This document shows positions 24,124 to 35,154 of a DNA stretch of 64,000 nucleotides, in pieces. The notes beneath the pieces were generated by a model. It was given only the letters and a program-made list of their open reading frames with translations, was not told the DNA's origin and did no database searches. Position numbers and translations under genes: made by a program. Origin of the DNA: Pseudopithomyces maydicus (taxonomy: Eukaryota; Ascomycota; Dothideomycetes; Pleosporales; Didymosphaeriaceae). Within the stretch, counting starts at the first letter, position 1; each line of letters begins with the position of its first letter. The stretch is from NCBI GenBank assembly GCA_026873275.1, contig JANTUC010000014.1, positions 992,001 through 1,056,000 of the forward strand, given 5' to 3'.

Positions 24124-25056
24124 TCACGGTTTTTCTTTTACCGGCGTGGAAGTGACAATGGGACCTCGGCGAGGCTTCCTCTTTGCACTGTATACAAAAC
24201 TGTAGGGCGGGGATTGACTCGGATTTGACTCGGAAGGAGAGTGGTGGCTCGCCACCGGTTTGCGGTTCACGGTCCTGTCTGGAATTCTGGCCGTCTGCTG
24301 TGCGCTGGTTAGATGAAGAGGGCCGGCCACGGCCATGCTTAAGACATTCGATGAGCGGTTATGCTTCCAAGACGGCACCCGCACGTCACTCGACATACCA
24401 TTCGATCGTGTCGCAAGAGATTCCTGATAAGACCGGGCGGGTGTTTTTGGATGAGTCAGGGGATTCAATAGCATTTCTAGATCGTCCAGCGAGTGATCTG
24501 AGTCGGAATCGAGCAGGTCGAATCCAGGTTTGACGATAGCGGTGGAACGAGGAGTGCTGGACTGTCCGTAGCCATGCCTCCCATATGATGATGTTGCTAG
24601 GCCGGCTGACGAAGAGCTCGCGTGCTCCGGCTTCACCCGGACCTGTGCTCGTAACTTTCGCTCTTGGTAGTCTCTGATGGTGTCCCTGGCCCAGGTAGAA
24701 TGTGGCGCAAGCCCACGCACAACCGCACCGGAAAGCGCCGGAGACGACGCGCAAAGCTCAAGCAAGAGGTTCTTAAGCTCATGCTGAGGGGCTGTGTTGA
24801 TAATATTCCGGAGATGGTGCTGGGAGATCCTGGGCACTGGGAAATCCGCACCGACAGTGCGATGCGACGGCCCAGCTGTGGCCGTATTCGGCGACGGCCG
24901 GTGCTCCCCTCTGAAGGGCGTCGGGCGCTCTAGTCGCGCAGAAGGCTGGTGCTGAAGCTGCGGCCGGGATGCTCGCGGCGGTTCCGGCGACGGCGAGGAT
25001 AGGGTGAGGTCGACGGTGTCTATATCACGTGCGGCTGTCCCGCGTCTGGACGACAT
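24124..25056 (-). CDS. Unknown Ser-rich protein with SUMO-interaction-like motif
   Basis: A 310-residue uninterrupted protein of unknown family. The start is set at MSSRRGTAARDID. The frame is open for 22 codons upstream, but those codons lie in the divergent promoter and look non-coding. Residues 14-21 (TVDLTLSS), followed by SPSPE, match the hydrophobic core plus phospho-Ser/acidic flank of a SUMO-interacting motif. A predicted helical segment (about 75-115: RISQHHLRNIINTAPQHEL, then LLLELCASSPALS) is the only ordered-looking part. The rest is Ser/Pro/Arg-rich, ending KRKPRRG and KEKP. A nuclear location is inferred from basic patches. The gene is divergent from the region leading to C2H2 paralogue B. 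Confidence 0.65.
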   Translation of the reverse strand: MSSRRGTAARDIDTVDLTLSSPSPEPPRASRPQLQHQPSARLERPTPFRGEHRPSPNTATAGPSHRTVGADFPVPRISQHHLRNIINTAPQHELKNLLLELCASSPALSGAVVRGLAPHSTWARDTIRDYQERKLRAQVRVKPEHASSSSAGLATSSYGRHGYGQSSTPRSTAIVKPGFDLLDSDSDHSLDDLEMLLNPLTHPKTPARSYQESLATRSNGMSSDVRVPSWKHNRSSNVLSMAVAGPLHLTSAQQTARIPDRTVNRKPVASHHSPSESNPSQSPPYSFVYSAKRKPRRGPIVTSTPVKEKP

Positions 25057-26895
25057 GGTCCGAGGTGACGAAGGGTCCAACGGTCCAAAACACCACCAAG
25101 TTGTGAGCAGCGTCCCCCCCACGGGTGTGAGCTGATGTGGGGTGAAACTGTGGAGGATCTCTTCTCGGCGGCCAGGCTAACTGATTTAGCGCGACGCGGG
25201 CTGGACGCGTCGCAGGAGCGACCTCACGTGCTTTTCTCTCACCGTGCGGGCTCCAGGGCTCCAGGGCTCCAGGACTCCCGCTCCATCACTGCGGCACTGC
25301 GGTTCCACAGTTCCCAGCCTGCTCCACTGACTCGAGTGCCCCCCGGCCCACACAGGCGCGTGCTGCCGGACGCTCAGATAGCGTTCGAACGGCAAGCCGC
25401 TGTCACCATCCATTCACCGCACGAGCGCAGCGCCAAGAGCGTTCCTCATGCGCTGGGAGCGTTGTGGCGTCCATGATGAAATTCAGGCCGCCTCCGTCAA
25501 TCCCATATTCCCGTCCACTCAAGCGCAGTCGCGGTGCCTGACGATCTTCGGTGGGCTCAGCGACACGCAACGCGTACGCTAGCCCTCTTGCACTCGTCCC
25601 GATAGCTCGAAACTGCCGCGGTGATGACAGCGCTCGGCTCCCTCGCAGCGATCGCCTCAGATTGCGACCGCTTGAGCAGCAGCCCTGATAAAAAAAATTG
25701 CGAATCGCATCAGCGGCCGTGCTTCATGTCGCTCTGAAGAGCAGCGATCTTCTGCATCCAACGCCTGTGCAGTGCGCAGTGTGCCAGTGTGCAGTGTGCA
25801 CCAGAGGGAGGACTGTGCGTCAGCGGCCGCCTGTTGCCACCACCGCGCAACCACGCACCCGCAACCACGCCAGCACCCGCAACCGCAGCACCAGCACCAG
25901 CACCAGCATCCACATGTGCACACGCTCGCTCTGCTATCACGCACCCACTGGGCATTCCACCTCCGCTCGCTCGTCGCTCGACCGCAGCGGCGCCCCGGAC
26001 GTCTCCACCACCGCAGCTGCCTCGGCCGATGGAGAGAATGCGATACCGAGACGCTCGGGGAGTCCCCTCATTCTGGCCTGCTCTCCGACAAGTCGTTGCC
26101 TGCATGTCACTTCACACCATCACATTTCGAGGAGAATGAGACCCATGCGTCATCCGAAGAACCAACGGCATGCTTCAGGGCCCCTTGCAGCAACAAACCT
26201 AGCGTCGACATCTGCCGCAAGTGCTCAGTTGCGTCAACCTGATAGGTGCGCCACCATGCCATCCTCCAAGGGCCCGCGAGCTGTGCACCGTCCCTCGGTG
26301 CGCCGCCCCCCTCGCCCCCCCATTTCCGCCTTCTTCTGCTCTCACCACCCTCTCTCCCCAGACCACTTCCTATTTTCGTTGCGTCCAATACATTCCATGT
26401 GGGTATCCCACCCACTTGCGCCATCGAGCTTGAGCTTGGAGCTTCCCGCACGTCGTCAGACCCTGTGGGCATCAAACGCGCTAGGACTCGTCGCGCACTG
26501 CTAGATCATCAGCCTTGCCCCAGCTTTGGGTTCAGACCAGGATTGTCGCCCCATTGACGCTGGTGCTCGAGCGCCTCTGCGAACAGTCCGCATTTTAGCT
26601 TCTTCTACGGTCTTTCTAGAAGATTACCCTCCCGCACTCCCCGCCGTGCTGATGATGTGATATAACAGCCTGGTCGCACCAACAGGAGCTTACGCCCATC
26701 TACCGGAAACACGTTCATCCACTCCTTCGCCCCCCTATATCCCTATCGCAGTGCGCGCATGCCACTTCAGCCCTTCCTTAGGCCCAGTATAGCGTTCGAC
26801 TTGCTAGCACCCTCTAAGCAGTGCCAGCAAGGAATGTGTAGCCCCGTTACCCAAACCCACACCCATCGGTAGACCATCACTGTCCTCTCGCCAAC
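25057..26895. other. Long upstream region of C2H2 paralogue B
   Basis: About 1.8 kb, C-rich on the plus strand. It contains a short (CAGCAC)-like run near 25,880-25,915 and a pyrimidine-rich leader close to 26,880. Several overlapping open frames exist on both strands, with Arg/Pro/His/Ser-biased, non-protein-like composition. No gene is called. Confidence 0.5.
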
Positions 26896-28972
26896 ATGAA
26901 CGACAACCTAGACATTGACGACGAGTCCATGCGACATATCGAGGCATTGTTAGCACGTCATCGCCCAGATATGATCCACAGGATGTTCCAGCAGGCTATG
27001 GAGAGCCGTATGTCCAGCCTGCAAGGCGCGTGCATGTAGTAGCTTACCCATCCTAGGACGCAGCTCTGTCGCTTCCTCGCATACCGCCTCGTCGATATCG
27101 ACAACCGCCTCCACCGGTTCGTCGTTCCGCTCCCCAGCGCCTTCCTTTCGAACGTCTACCACGACATCGTACCACTCGCGCTTATCGATGCAATCGAACC
27201 TTTCCACTTCTACCTTGTCATCTACAATGTCCAGCGTTGCTCCCTCGATCGCATCTTCCACATCTTCAATGTCCTCGCGCTCTCGGGCGCCATCGAGACG
27301 GACAGAGCCTCGCTCCTATCCGGCCTCGTTAGACCCCACGCGACCTTCGTTAGACCCGACGCGTCCCGTACCCTCGGTACTAACGCCAACTTCGGAGATG
27401 GAAAGTCCAATAGATCCCAAGCAGGAATCTTTCACACCCACGGACGAGGACATGAGCATCGCCTCGTTTCCGACAGATCGGGGGGCAAGTCAGGCGGGTG
27501 AATCCTTCATGTTCTGCACATATTGCGCCGAGGCCAAAACGCTGAAGACATTCAAGGCCAAATCGGATTGGAAAAAGCACGAAATGAGGATGCACGAGAC
27601 AGGGGAGGATTGGCCGTGTCTTGTGAACGGTTGCAACCGAATCTTCGACCGGCAAAAGGATTTCGTGAAGCATCACCAACGCTATCATTCCGGGCGACCG
27701 CTACCATCTCTAACCGACATCGGAATCCAACTGCTCCCTCGGAGGGTTTTCGGTTGTGGCTTCGATAAATGCAAGGAGGTCAGCATTGGATGGGATGAAC
27801 GATGCGATCACGTCGCGAAACATATGAAAAACGGTTCAACGTTTGATCAATGGAAATATTCGAATGTCATTCGCAACCTCATTCGACAAGAGGCGCTGCA
27901 CGACACCTGGAAAGAAATGATCGCGTGTCTGAACGAAAGGTTACGGGAGAGTCGGTCTCAAATCAGTTGGTGTCCAGACAACACAAGAATATTGCGACAG
28001 AAGCTCCAATGCTGTGACCTCAGACCCAGCCGGGAAGAGGTTTTGATCACAGCTCTGAGCTTACGCTCGGATGTAGCCCTAGATCCAACGCTCCAGCAGC
28101 CACCGATGGGTTTTGTTACACCTAGCAGAGATTCAGTGCCCAACGTTGACAAATTGTCTCGAGAACAACGCATGCACATTCTGATAGGAAACCCAAATGC
28201 ATCCATCTCTCGGAGTAGACTAGCTGCTGTCAATGCTGCATTGCTTCGTGCAAGCAACGCATCGCCCAGTACTTCCAACTTTGATTGCGGCTCCTCGCCC
28301 TTCGATGACGGTCCTGACCCTGATTCAAACTCGCGTCGTATTAGTTACATGGACATTGACACCTCAGAGAATTACCTGGATATGTCACAACAACCTCTTC
28401 CAGATATACCAATGTCGAATCCTAATACACAACCACCACCACCTCAACCTCAACCACAACAGCAACAGCCATCTCAACCGCCACCACAACCTCAACCGCA
28501 CTCCCAGCCTCCATTAATCGAGACTGAGTATGTGCAGCCGACATCGAACCCTCTGAACCAGTTCTACCCGAGTTACTTCGACGCGCCTCCCCAGATTGAA
28601 GAGAGCAATTATTACGAGAGGCCTTCGCTTGGCCAGATGATATCCAAGCCACTTCAAAGAATTGGCAGTCGACTAAGCAGACATGGGACGCCTGGATCAC
28701 GCCCTATTTCGCAGCCAGACCATCGAATCATGACACACGAAATGACTCCGGAATTTTCAATACAAAGTCCTGTCCAGATGGGCAGGGGCTTTCCGCACCA
28801 GCATCATCCAAGCATGCATGTGCAACAATATCCTGGCGCAGCAGATGCTCAGCAGCAACAGCAGCAGCATCACCACCACCACCATCAGCAGCAACAACAA
28901 CAACACCACCAGCAACAACAGCAACAGCAACACCACCACGAACAACAACTTCTCTTTACGTCGGCAATCTAA
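26896..28972 (+). CDS. C2H2-like zinc-finger protein with poly-Q/H tail (paralogue B)
   Basis: A 675-residue putative regulator in two exons (intron 27008-27056). Exon 1 encodes a charged helix (MNDNLDIDDESMRHIEALLA), the counterpart of exon 1 in paralogue A. A Ser/Thr-rich stretch leads into the finger core: FCTYCAEAK...DWKKHEMRMH, CLVNGCNRIFDRQKDFVKHH, and FGCGFDKCKE...CDHVAKHM, then VIRNLIRQE. The C-terminal 250 residues are low complexity: Pro/Gln-rich near 420-450, then alternating runs of Gln and His at the end, typical of fungal activation or aggregation-prone regions. Gene structure, intron position near the start and finger order match the gene at 16347-17939. Confidence 0.85.
28850..28950 (+). 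repeat. CAG/CAA/CAC triplet repeat (poly-Q/H coding)
   Basis: Imperfect CAN triplets encode interleaved runs of Gln and His at the extreme C-terminus of paralogue B. This is a likely length-variable tract. Confidence 0.85.
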
Positions 28973-30679
28973 TCTCATTTTTAATCCAGCTTTTTGCATG
29001 CATCTCCTCGGTTGGATGTCCAACGTGGCGGGCTTTTTGCATTTAGACCTTCCCTTTGTTATCTGTCTTTTTCCATTCTTGATACCCGTGCCTCGCGCAC
29101 ACCTGTCTAGAAGCATGTACGATATCCACACGCCAGCATAGAAGGTTTTCGCCGAATGCGAAAAGAACACATAAAGACACGTATCACGACTCCCACATGG
29201 CCCTGTTCTAGTCAATGAGCACGATTCTCTTACCCAACGTGACTTGTGCTGCTCCGTACCGCGCCGTATAACGACTTGGCACGCACGGTGTTGTAGCTAC
29301 GCGATGCCTCTTTTTACTCATCACGGACTTGGTAATGAACCACTTGCTTTCTCGGGACTAGGGCAATTGAGTGCAGGGAAAGACACGTGCCCTCACACGG
29401 GGACTCCGTTTTGTTGGTTCGCTCGTGCACCGCAACCCTGAACGAGGAGCCAGGCCAGAGCAGGAGCTGACTTTCCTGATTGACGCCTTTATCCGTGCCG
29501 TATTGGCTGGGACTAGCGCCTGCTGAGAAGTGCTATCGCGTGGTACAGCGCTCACACCACCGCCGCAAACTCTTGCGATGCGATGCGATGCCCTCCTGCC
29601 GGAACCATGTTCCACCGTTGTGCGTGAGGATTCGGACCGCATGCGACACGAGAGCATCATTACCAATGCTCGGAACCGCTGATCGTGTCGTTCCTGCGCG
29701 TGTCGCATGTGCGGCAATGATCCAGCAGGATGATGATGGAGGCATGGATCATGCTAGCTCGCTTATCTCACAGGGCGCGCGTCCATACTTGCGCAGGTTT
29801 CGGATACAGACGTGCGGGTACCGGATTGCGCACACGTGTATCATCGTCGTCGCCTCCAGCTGGGACCATGGCACCGATCCTAGCTATTCTGAGACTCGCC
29901 GTCGGTGATATCACGCACTACTTGAGCGTGAATGCGTCGAGACTGCACTAACGGTACAGCCTAGATTGTGGGTCCATCTCTGTTATCGGGCACGACGCTC
30001 GCTCACGCACGAAGACGGCATGGTCGCTGAAGCGTTCGCCCGCAGGCAATGGCAGGCAATGGCAGGCATGCGGCATGTCATCAGCCATTCCAAATCAACT
30101 ACGGGGTGGAACATAGATTGTGCGCAAAGCACTTCAGCGGCGATGCTGCTGCTGCTGCTGCCGCTTACTTCTTAGCGAACTTCAATAATAGCAATGCTAA
30201 CGACGGGAGGATGGCGCGCATTTTCGTACCAAAACTGCCGGATGAAGAAGGCGGCTCTGCACGTCGTCCTGAAAAGTAGTTATTACCCGCACCTGCATGT
30301 GTTCCTTGCAGCGCGCGGGAATGGTAAGGGAACTGGTAAGTAGCAGTGATGGCGTCCGGTCGGGTGCACGGATTTACCCATGTCGGTGGTGCAATGCGCA
30401 GTGCAGTGCATCACGATCCAGAACGAACTACCGCCCGTGTCCATTGACAGGGAGGAGGTGCGTTACATACGCATGCCCGGCCCCATACATGATGGTGATC
30501 CATGAATCGAGATAAGATGGGCATGAGCTCCGCTGGGTGCGAACAGGGTACTGATCTGATATTGGGATCCTGGGCATAAGCCACGCGCGGGTTCTGTTGG
30601 GATTTGTGCGAAATAACATGCGTACATACATGCGCTATTCGAGATCCACCATGCTGGACCGGAGGTTAGACGAAGAGGT

Positions 30680-31135
30680 AGGTGGGTATGTATGTACTCG
30701 CTGTGTATGTATGTACAGTACAAGTACAGTACTGTACATACATACGCCCGTCTGTACCGGGTTGAACTCGGACCGACTTCGCGTGTACCGCGTCGTGATC
30801 TGAATGTGAAAGTATGTATGTATGTATGTACGCACATAGCTATCATCACACCCTTGAAGCCGTGTTCTGGACTCTTGCGTCTCATGGCCTGCATGGTGCT
30901 GGATGCGATGATCTTAATCTCAGGCATTTACATACATTCATCTTCGCCGTTCCATGTGAGTCGTTTCTACATTTGCTACTCCCCCGCTAGGTCTACATAT
31001 GTACATACATACTAGCATCGGCATCATCCACTTGGGCATATACCCATTTCTCCAGTCCAAGAACTCGTACAACTCCGCCCATGCCTTCGCCCCTGAGTAG
31101 CGCGCGCGCGTATGTATGTACGTATGTATGTACGA
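30680..31135. repeat. Cluster of GTAT/TATG tetranucleotide microsatellites
   Basis: Separate (GTAT)n or (TACA)n runs occur near 30,686-30,700, 30,705-30,745, 30,813-30,830, 30,990-31,010 and 31,108-31,133, each 3-5 units. They appear in both orientations, which produces hairpin potential. Confidence 0.8.
30705..30745. repeat. Perfect inverted repeat, 17-bp arms and 7-nt loop
   Basis: Left arm GTATGTATGTACAGTAC (30705-30721) and right arm GTACTGTACATACATAC (30729-30745) are exact reverse complements separated by AAGTACA. The structure could extrude as a cruciform or fold as RNA. No T-run follows, so it does not look like a terminator. Confidence 0.9.
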
Positions 31136-32577
31136 CGCAGCGAACTATGTACACGTACACACAGCACGTAGTGAGCAAATTAGTGATCGCAGCATGTAAG
31201 CCCGCCCTGCCTATTCGCCCCTTCGCCATCGTATTCACCATATATGCCCCATCACCCTTGTCCTCGGCCACGAATCCGATGGCACGATGGGTGCAGAATG
31301 GTGTTCAGATTGAGCGACTGTTCATTTCGATGAGACGGGCTGTCGGCGAATCAGGTGCGAGGATGGGTAGGGTGGAAAGGTGAGGCGTTTGTGTATGTAT
31401 AGTGCAAAGGGTGGTGCGCTTATCTTGGGTGATTGTGGCGAAGTTGGAGGGGGTGGATGCGGTGAGATCCTTATTGGGGACGGACGGGTAGCTTGATAAA
31501 GGATGTCTTGCGGGCGGCAAGTTTTGGGGAAGCACGTAGGGGTGGAAATAATGGATCGGCGAGGGAGCATGAGGCTTGAGTAAGTATGTGTGGCTGATGG
31601 GGTGGTATGAGGTTATCTGGAACTCGGGTGATTTGTGTTGTCCCGCGCTGCTGTGTAGTTATCTTGGAGTACCCGCCCCATCCACTCGAGTTATGTTGGA
31701 GTAACAATCTAGGATATAGGTGGTTCCGACATTTAGACTCCATACCTTAGTGCAGTCGGAAGTTGCATGAGCAAACAGAGTCCAAATCTGCAAAAGCAGT
31801 TTCTGTTCGCCCGACAGCACCATCTACCAATTCTACGCGCTCATACACCTTTTCCCCACATCCTCCTTAAGCCCAGGTTCCATCACTTCTTGTGTTACAT
31901 TGAATCAAACAAGCGTGGTATTTCATTTACCATATCGGTTCATAGATGTTGCTGCACTGATCCTCTCATCCCGTACTTCGTTCTTCATTACCTTACAACG
32001 ATCTTATCGCAACATACCCCAATTATGAGCTTACAAACCTTTCTCAATGTCTAACACATATCAGCTTCTAAATCTAACCCGGCTAGTAAAGCGTAAAAAG
32101 CTACCATCAGTGATCCCTAGGTCATCGTCAAAATGGATGCACATCTAGTCTTGTCTGACATACATGCTATGTGCTAGCAACCTTTTCGTTTCAATTTGTG
32201 CTCCCTGCTGAGTGATGCTGATCGCTATCTATGAAGTGTACTTGCGATACAGCCGATATTAGTAGCAAAACCATGCAATGTAAAGAGTACGGTGAGAAGC
32301 TCATTGCTAACTCCTTCTTGAGCGACTCAGTCTAATAGAGAGACTGCGAAGAAGATACAAGAAGGAACAACGATAATTTCACACTAGAAAACGAAGCATC
32401 GCCTTTCGATCCTCATTAAGAGTTGCAGATTGATGCATCAGATGCCTTTTGCAAACGGCTGAGTGTTTGTACGGGCGGTGTCACGAAGCCTGCACCTCAA
32501 TCAAGCACCACGATGAAACCAACAATTACCCTCAATGAAAGCCATAACGCGTCGTATATTGGTATATGTACTAAACT

Positions 32578-34841
32578 TCAATCCGGTTTCTTGCTATCCG
32601 CCCAACTAGGCACCACCCCCGAACATACATCCACGTAGGCATCCCACCTAGTCATTTCCTCCTTTCCACTCTTTCCACCCTCCAACGACTTCATCTTCAT
32701 CTTCTTCGCAGCTTCCTCCACCACGCCTTCCGTCGTCCAGAACATGGTCCAATATCCATCCGACAAGTTCCACATGCCCACCGCCCGCTCAAAGTACCAC
32801 TTGTTCACAGGATTCGTGGTCCTGCTCCGCCAGCATACACCCTCGGGGAACGCGGTACGCGTGAGAGCACCCCATACGATATCTGCCACGCCGCCCGAAC
32901 CTTGCGACTTTGTTAAGACAGCGAATTTATCCAGGTAGGGCACCCACAAGGGCGAATCTGGAGGTGGATGCGCTGACGAAGACGAGGAAGGTGTTTCCCA
33001 TGTACAGATCGCGGCGCCTTCGTAGTCACCCGCGATGATGACACCGGCGATGCGCCCACGGATGCGATTGAGGTAGTCGCGGGCGTCGAGTTTACGGCGA
33101 AAGGAATCGTCGATCAAATCCACTAGACGGGAAAAGTTGATACGGGGGTCGTTCTCGAGCTCGATGCTGGGGTTCGATGGAGAAGGCGGTTGCCAGGGTG
33201 TGATGCGTGGATCAGGGAGGATGGTAACAGGTATACCCTTCTTCAGGAATGTCGCTGGATTGGGCGCCGCCGATGCCACAGGACGCGTTACGAGTGGGTC
33301 TGGTAGTGAAGAAGAAGTCATGGGTTTGTCCGTAAGAAGATTGTGGATAAGCGGATTCTTGGTTCGTCGCGTGCGCACAGCAGCAGAAGAGTTTGATCGA
33401 TGGGCTGCTTGAGAGGAGATGGCGGCCTCGGCCGGCGTGATGATTATTGCGGAGGAAGAAGGAGGCAGAAGTCGAAGGGCGTGGTGCACCACATCAAGGT
33501 TCTTTACATGGCGAGACGGCGGTGGATGATCAGCAATACGTTGCAAATCGGAACCAGGCAGCGACACGATTTCTTTTTCGACAAACGTGGAAAAAGGATT
33601 GCCCTTGCCGAGGGAGGAGATGGGTAATCTGGTAGGGGCCACAGTGGTTGAGAGAGGACGCTGTAGCTCCTCCAGAATGTCGCGGTATTCAGCCTCGAGA
33701 TTGATAAAGACGTGGGCGCCATCTGCTCGATGCTGGGCTGGTATCCCCCCAGGGGGTCCAAAATAATGATGCGGTCGAGGACAGGCTTCCTAAGCGGCTG
33801 TTCAGCCAAAACGTCCTCTGAAACCGGATCCTTTGATGTATTCAGACTCTGCGCATTGAGTCCCGCAAACTCTCGTGTCAAGGCTAGCAGCACGTCATCT
33901 GGATCAATCCGGACCTTCTTAAGCTCCGAGTTGTATGCAAAAGGTGCTATTACTGGGATAATGCCGTCCTCGATGGGAGAGAAGAGCAAGTGATTGTTCT
34001 TCACCTCAACGCTGCTGTAGCCCTGGAGCCCTGCACCTGCACTACTTGCAATATTTTCGGTGTAGCTCAAGGCATGCCCCACTTCAAAGGCACCAGGCTC
34101 GTTGAATTCTTCCAAAGCAGCAACGATACGCGACGTCTGCTCTCGTACCACAGCTTCCGAATGTGTGTCTAGGCTGGTTGTGCTTGGGTTATCATGACTG
34201 TCGCAGTCCACGATGACAGCGATGTTCAAACCCAGCTTCGCCATCTGGCTGAGGGTCAAGCCAATGCCTCCCAGCGTCTCATTGTCCAATGCTTGAGGTT
34301 GTCGCAACTTGACCAGAGCAAGATGCAACGGCTCCAGCTCTTTGACCTGGGGCGGTCTGTCCGGCAGCTCTTCGCGGGTGAAGATGGGATTGTTTTGGAC
34401 CGCCTTTGTAGGCTCGTACAGCGTGCCCAAATTGACGCCCGTCTGTGTGAGCCTGGACTCGAGGTGGTATGCCTTCTTCTCGGCCTCCGTCTTGGGCAGG
34501 GCGGCATCTCCTTTCAGCGGTTTGGGATTCGGAATGGAGAAGTCAAAGTGCTTGAGGAAGTTCCGCGCATCGCGCTTGCCAGGAGACTCCTTCAGCAAAC
34601 GGGTCAATTGATCGCGCTCGGCGCGCTGGCGCTCTTTCGCAACGCTTTTCCTGCCATTGCCTCCGGGCCCTGAGTAGTGGCGACAATGTGCGGCACGCGT
34701 TCCACTGCAGATGCATACGCTATGGGCATACTGTAGCACCTACATCCGAGGCGCTGGTTAGAAGTGCTGTGCATTCGACGTGCAACGGTGACTCACCCTC
34801 GTCCATTGCGAGCCCCGTGTTTGGGCTCTGCAACTGAACAT
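32578..34841 (-). CDS. ARG2: N-acetylglutamate synthase, mitochondrial (one-base frame break)
   Basis: Catalyses acetyl-CoA plus glutamate to N-acetylglutamate, the first step of arginine/ornithine synthesis in mitochondria. A 45-nt exon 1 (start at 34841, intron 34740-34796) gives MFSCRAQTRGSQWTR, joining an Arg-rich leader typical of mitochondrial import. An amino-acid-kinase-like region follows, with DRIIILDPLGG, then the C-terminal NAT domain with INFSRLVDLIDDSF, AGVIIAGDYEGAAICTW and KWYFERAVGMW. About 735 residues if the frame is continuous. At 33719-33720 the frame shifts by one base inside a conserved stretch (LDPLGGYQPSIEQM, then AHVFINLEAEYRD). One extra C on the plus strand would restore it. 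Divergent from the gene at 35155. Confidence 0.92.
34789..34795. promoter_or_regulatory. TGACTCA motif overlapping the ARG2 intron 1 donor
   Basis: TGACTCA is the palindromic GCN4/CpcA-type site. On the minus strand it reads TGAGTCA and overlaps the 5' splice site GTGAGT of ARG2 intron 1. The match is exact, but a consensus donor followed by CA creates it automatically, so function is doubtful. Confidence 0.35.
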
Positions 34842-35154
34842 TCTTCATGCTAGAGTCCAGCTACACAGCACCCAAAGATGATCTTGTAGCAAGGCAAGCG
34901 GGATTTAATGACTGTACAAAGGGCGCATGTGCATGTGCTGGCTCCCAAAATTCGGCAGCTAATCGATAAACGTCATGCAGGTGTAGCCGACATCGGCCCG
35001 AAAGCGTTAACTCCGTTCATACGGTATGACATGGGCACGACTGCGGGGTGACGAAATTATCCATGATTTATATATTGCTGCTTCGTATTTTGCACTGAAC
35101 TTGGAGCGTTTCACAACCAGAGAGCAAGGAAACACCAAAATATAGCAAATCACC
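34842..35154. promoter_or_regulatory. Shared divergent promoter, ARG2 / 3-hydroxyisobutyrate dehydrogenase-like
   Basis: 313 bp separate the two divergent start codons, so both genes must draw on this region. An upstream ATG (34848) lies 7 nt before the ARG2 start and out of frame with it. No TGACTCA element occurs here; the one nearby copy lies in ARG2 intron 1 (34789-34795). Confidence 0.7.

Larger units (their letters stand above)
28973..32577. other. Gene-empty 3.6-kb region with microsatellites
   Basis: The largest gene-free stretch in the window. It holds clustered GTAT/TATG repeats (30,680-31,135), a perfect hairpin, short direct repeats (GGCAATGGCA near 30,046-30,066), and an AT-rich part after 31,700. 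Open frames up to 154 codons exist, but they overlap on both strands and have repeat-derived composition. Confidence 0.55.

Noticed and set aside
25698..26504. Open frames of up to 268 codons upstream of C2H2 paralogue B
   Set aside because: Both strands are open through CAGCAC-type simple sequence, so composition reflects base bias.
29358..30927. Overlapping open frames in the microsatellite-rich region
   Set aside because: Repeat-derived Tyr/Thr/His/Met runs and no domain.
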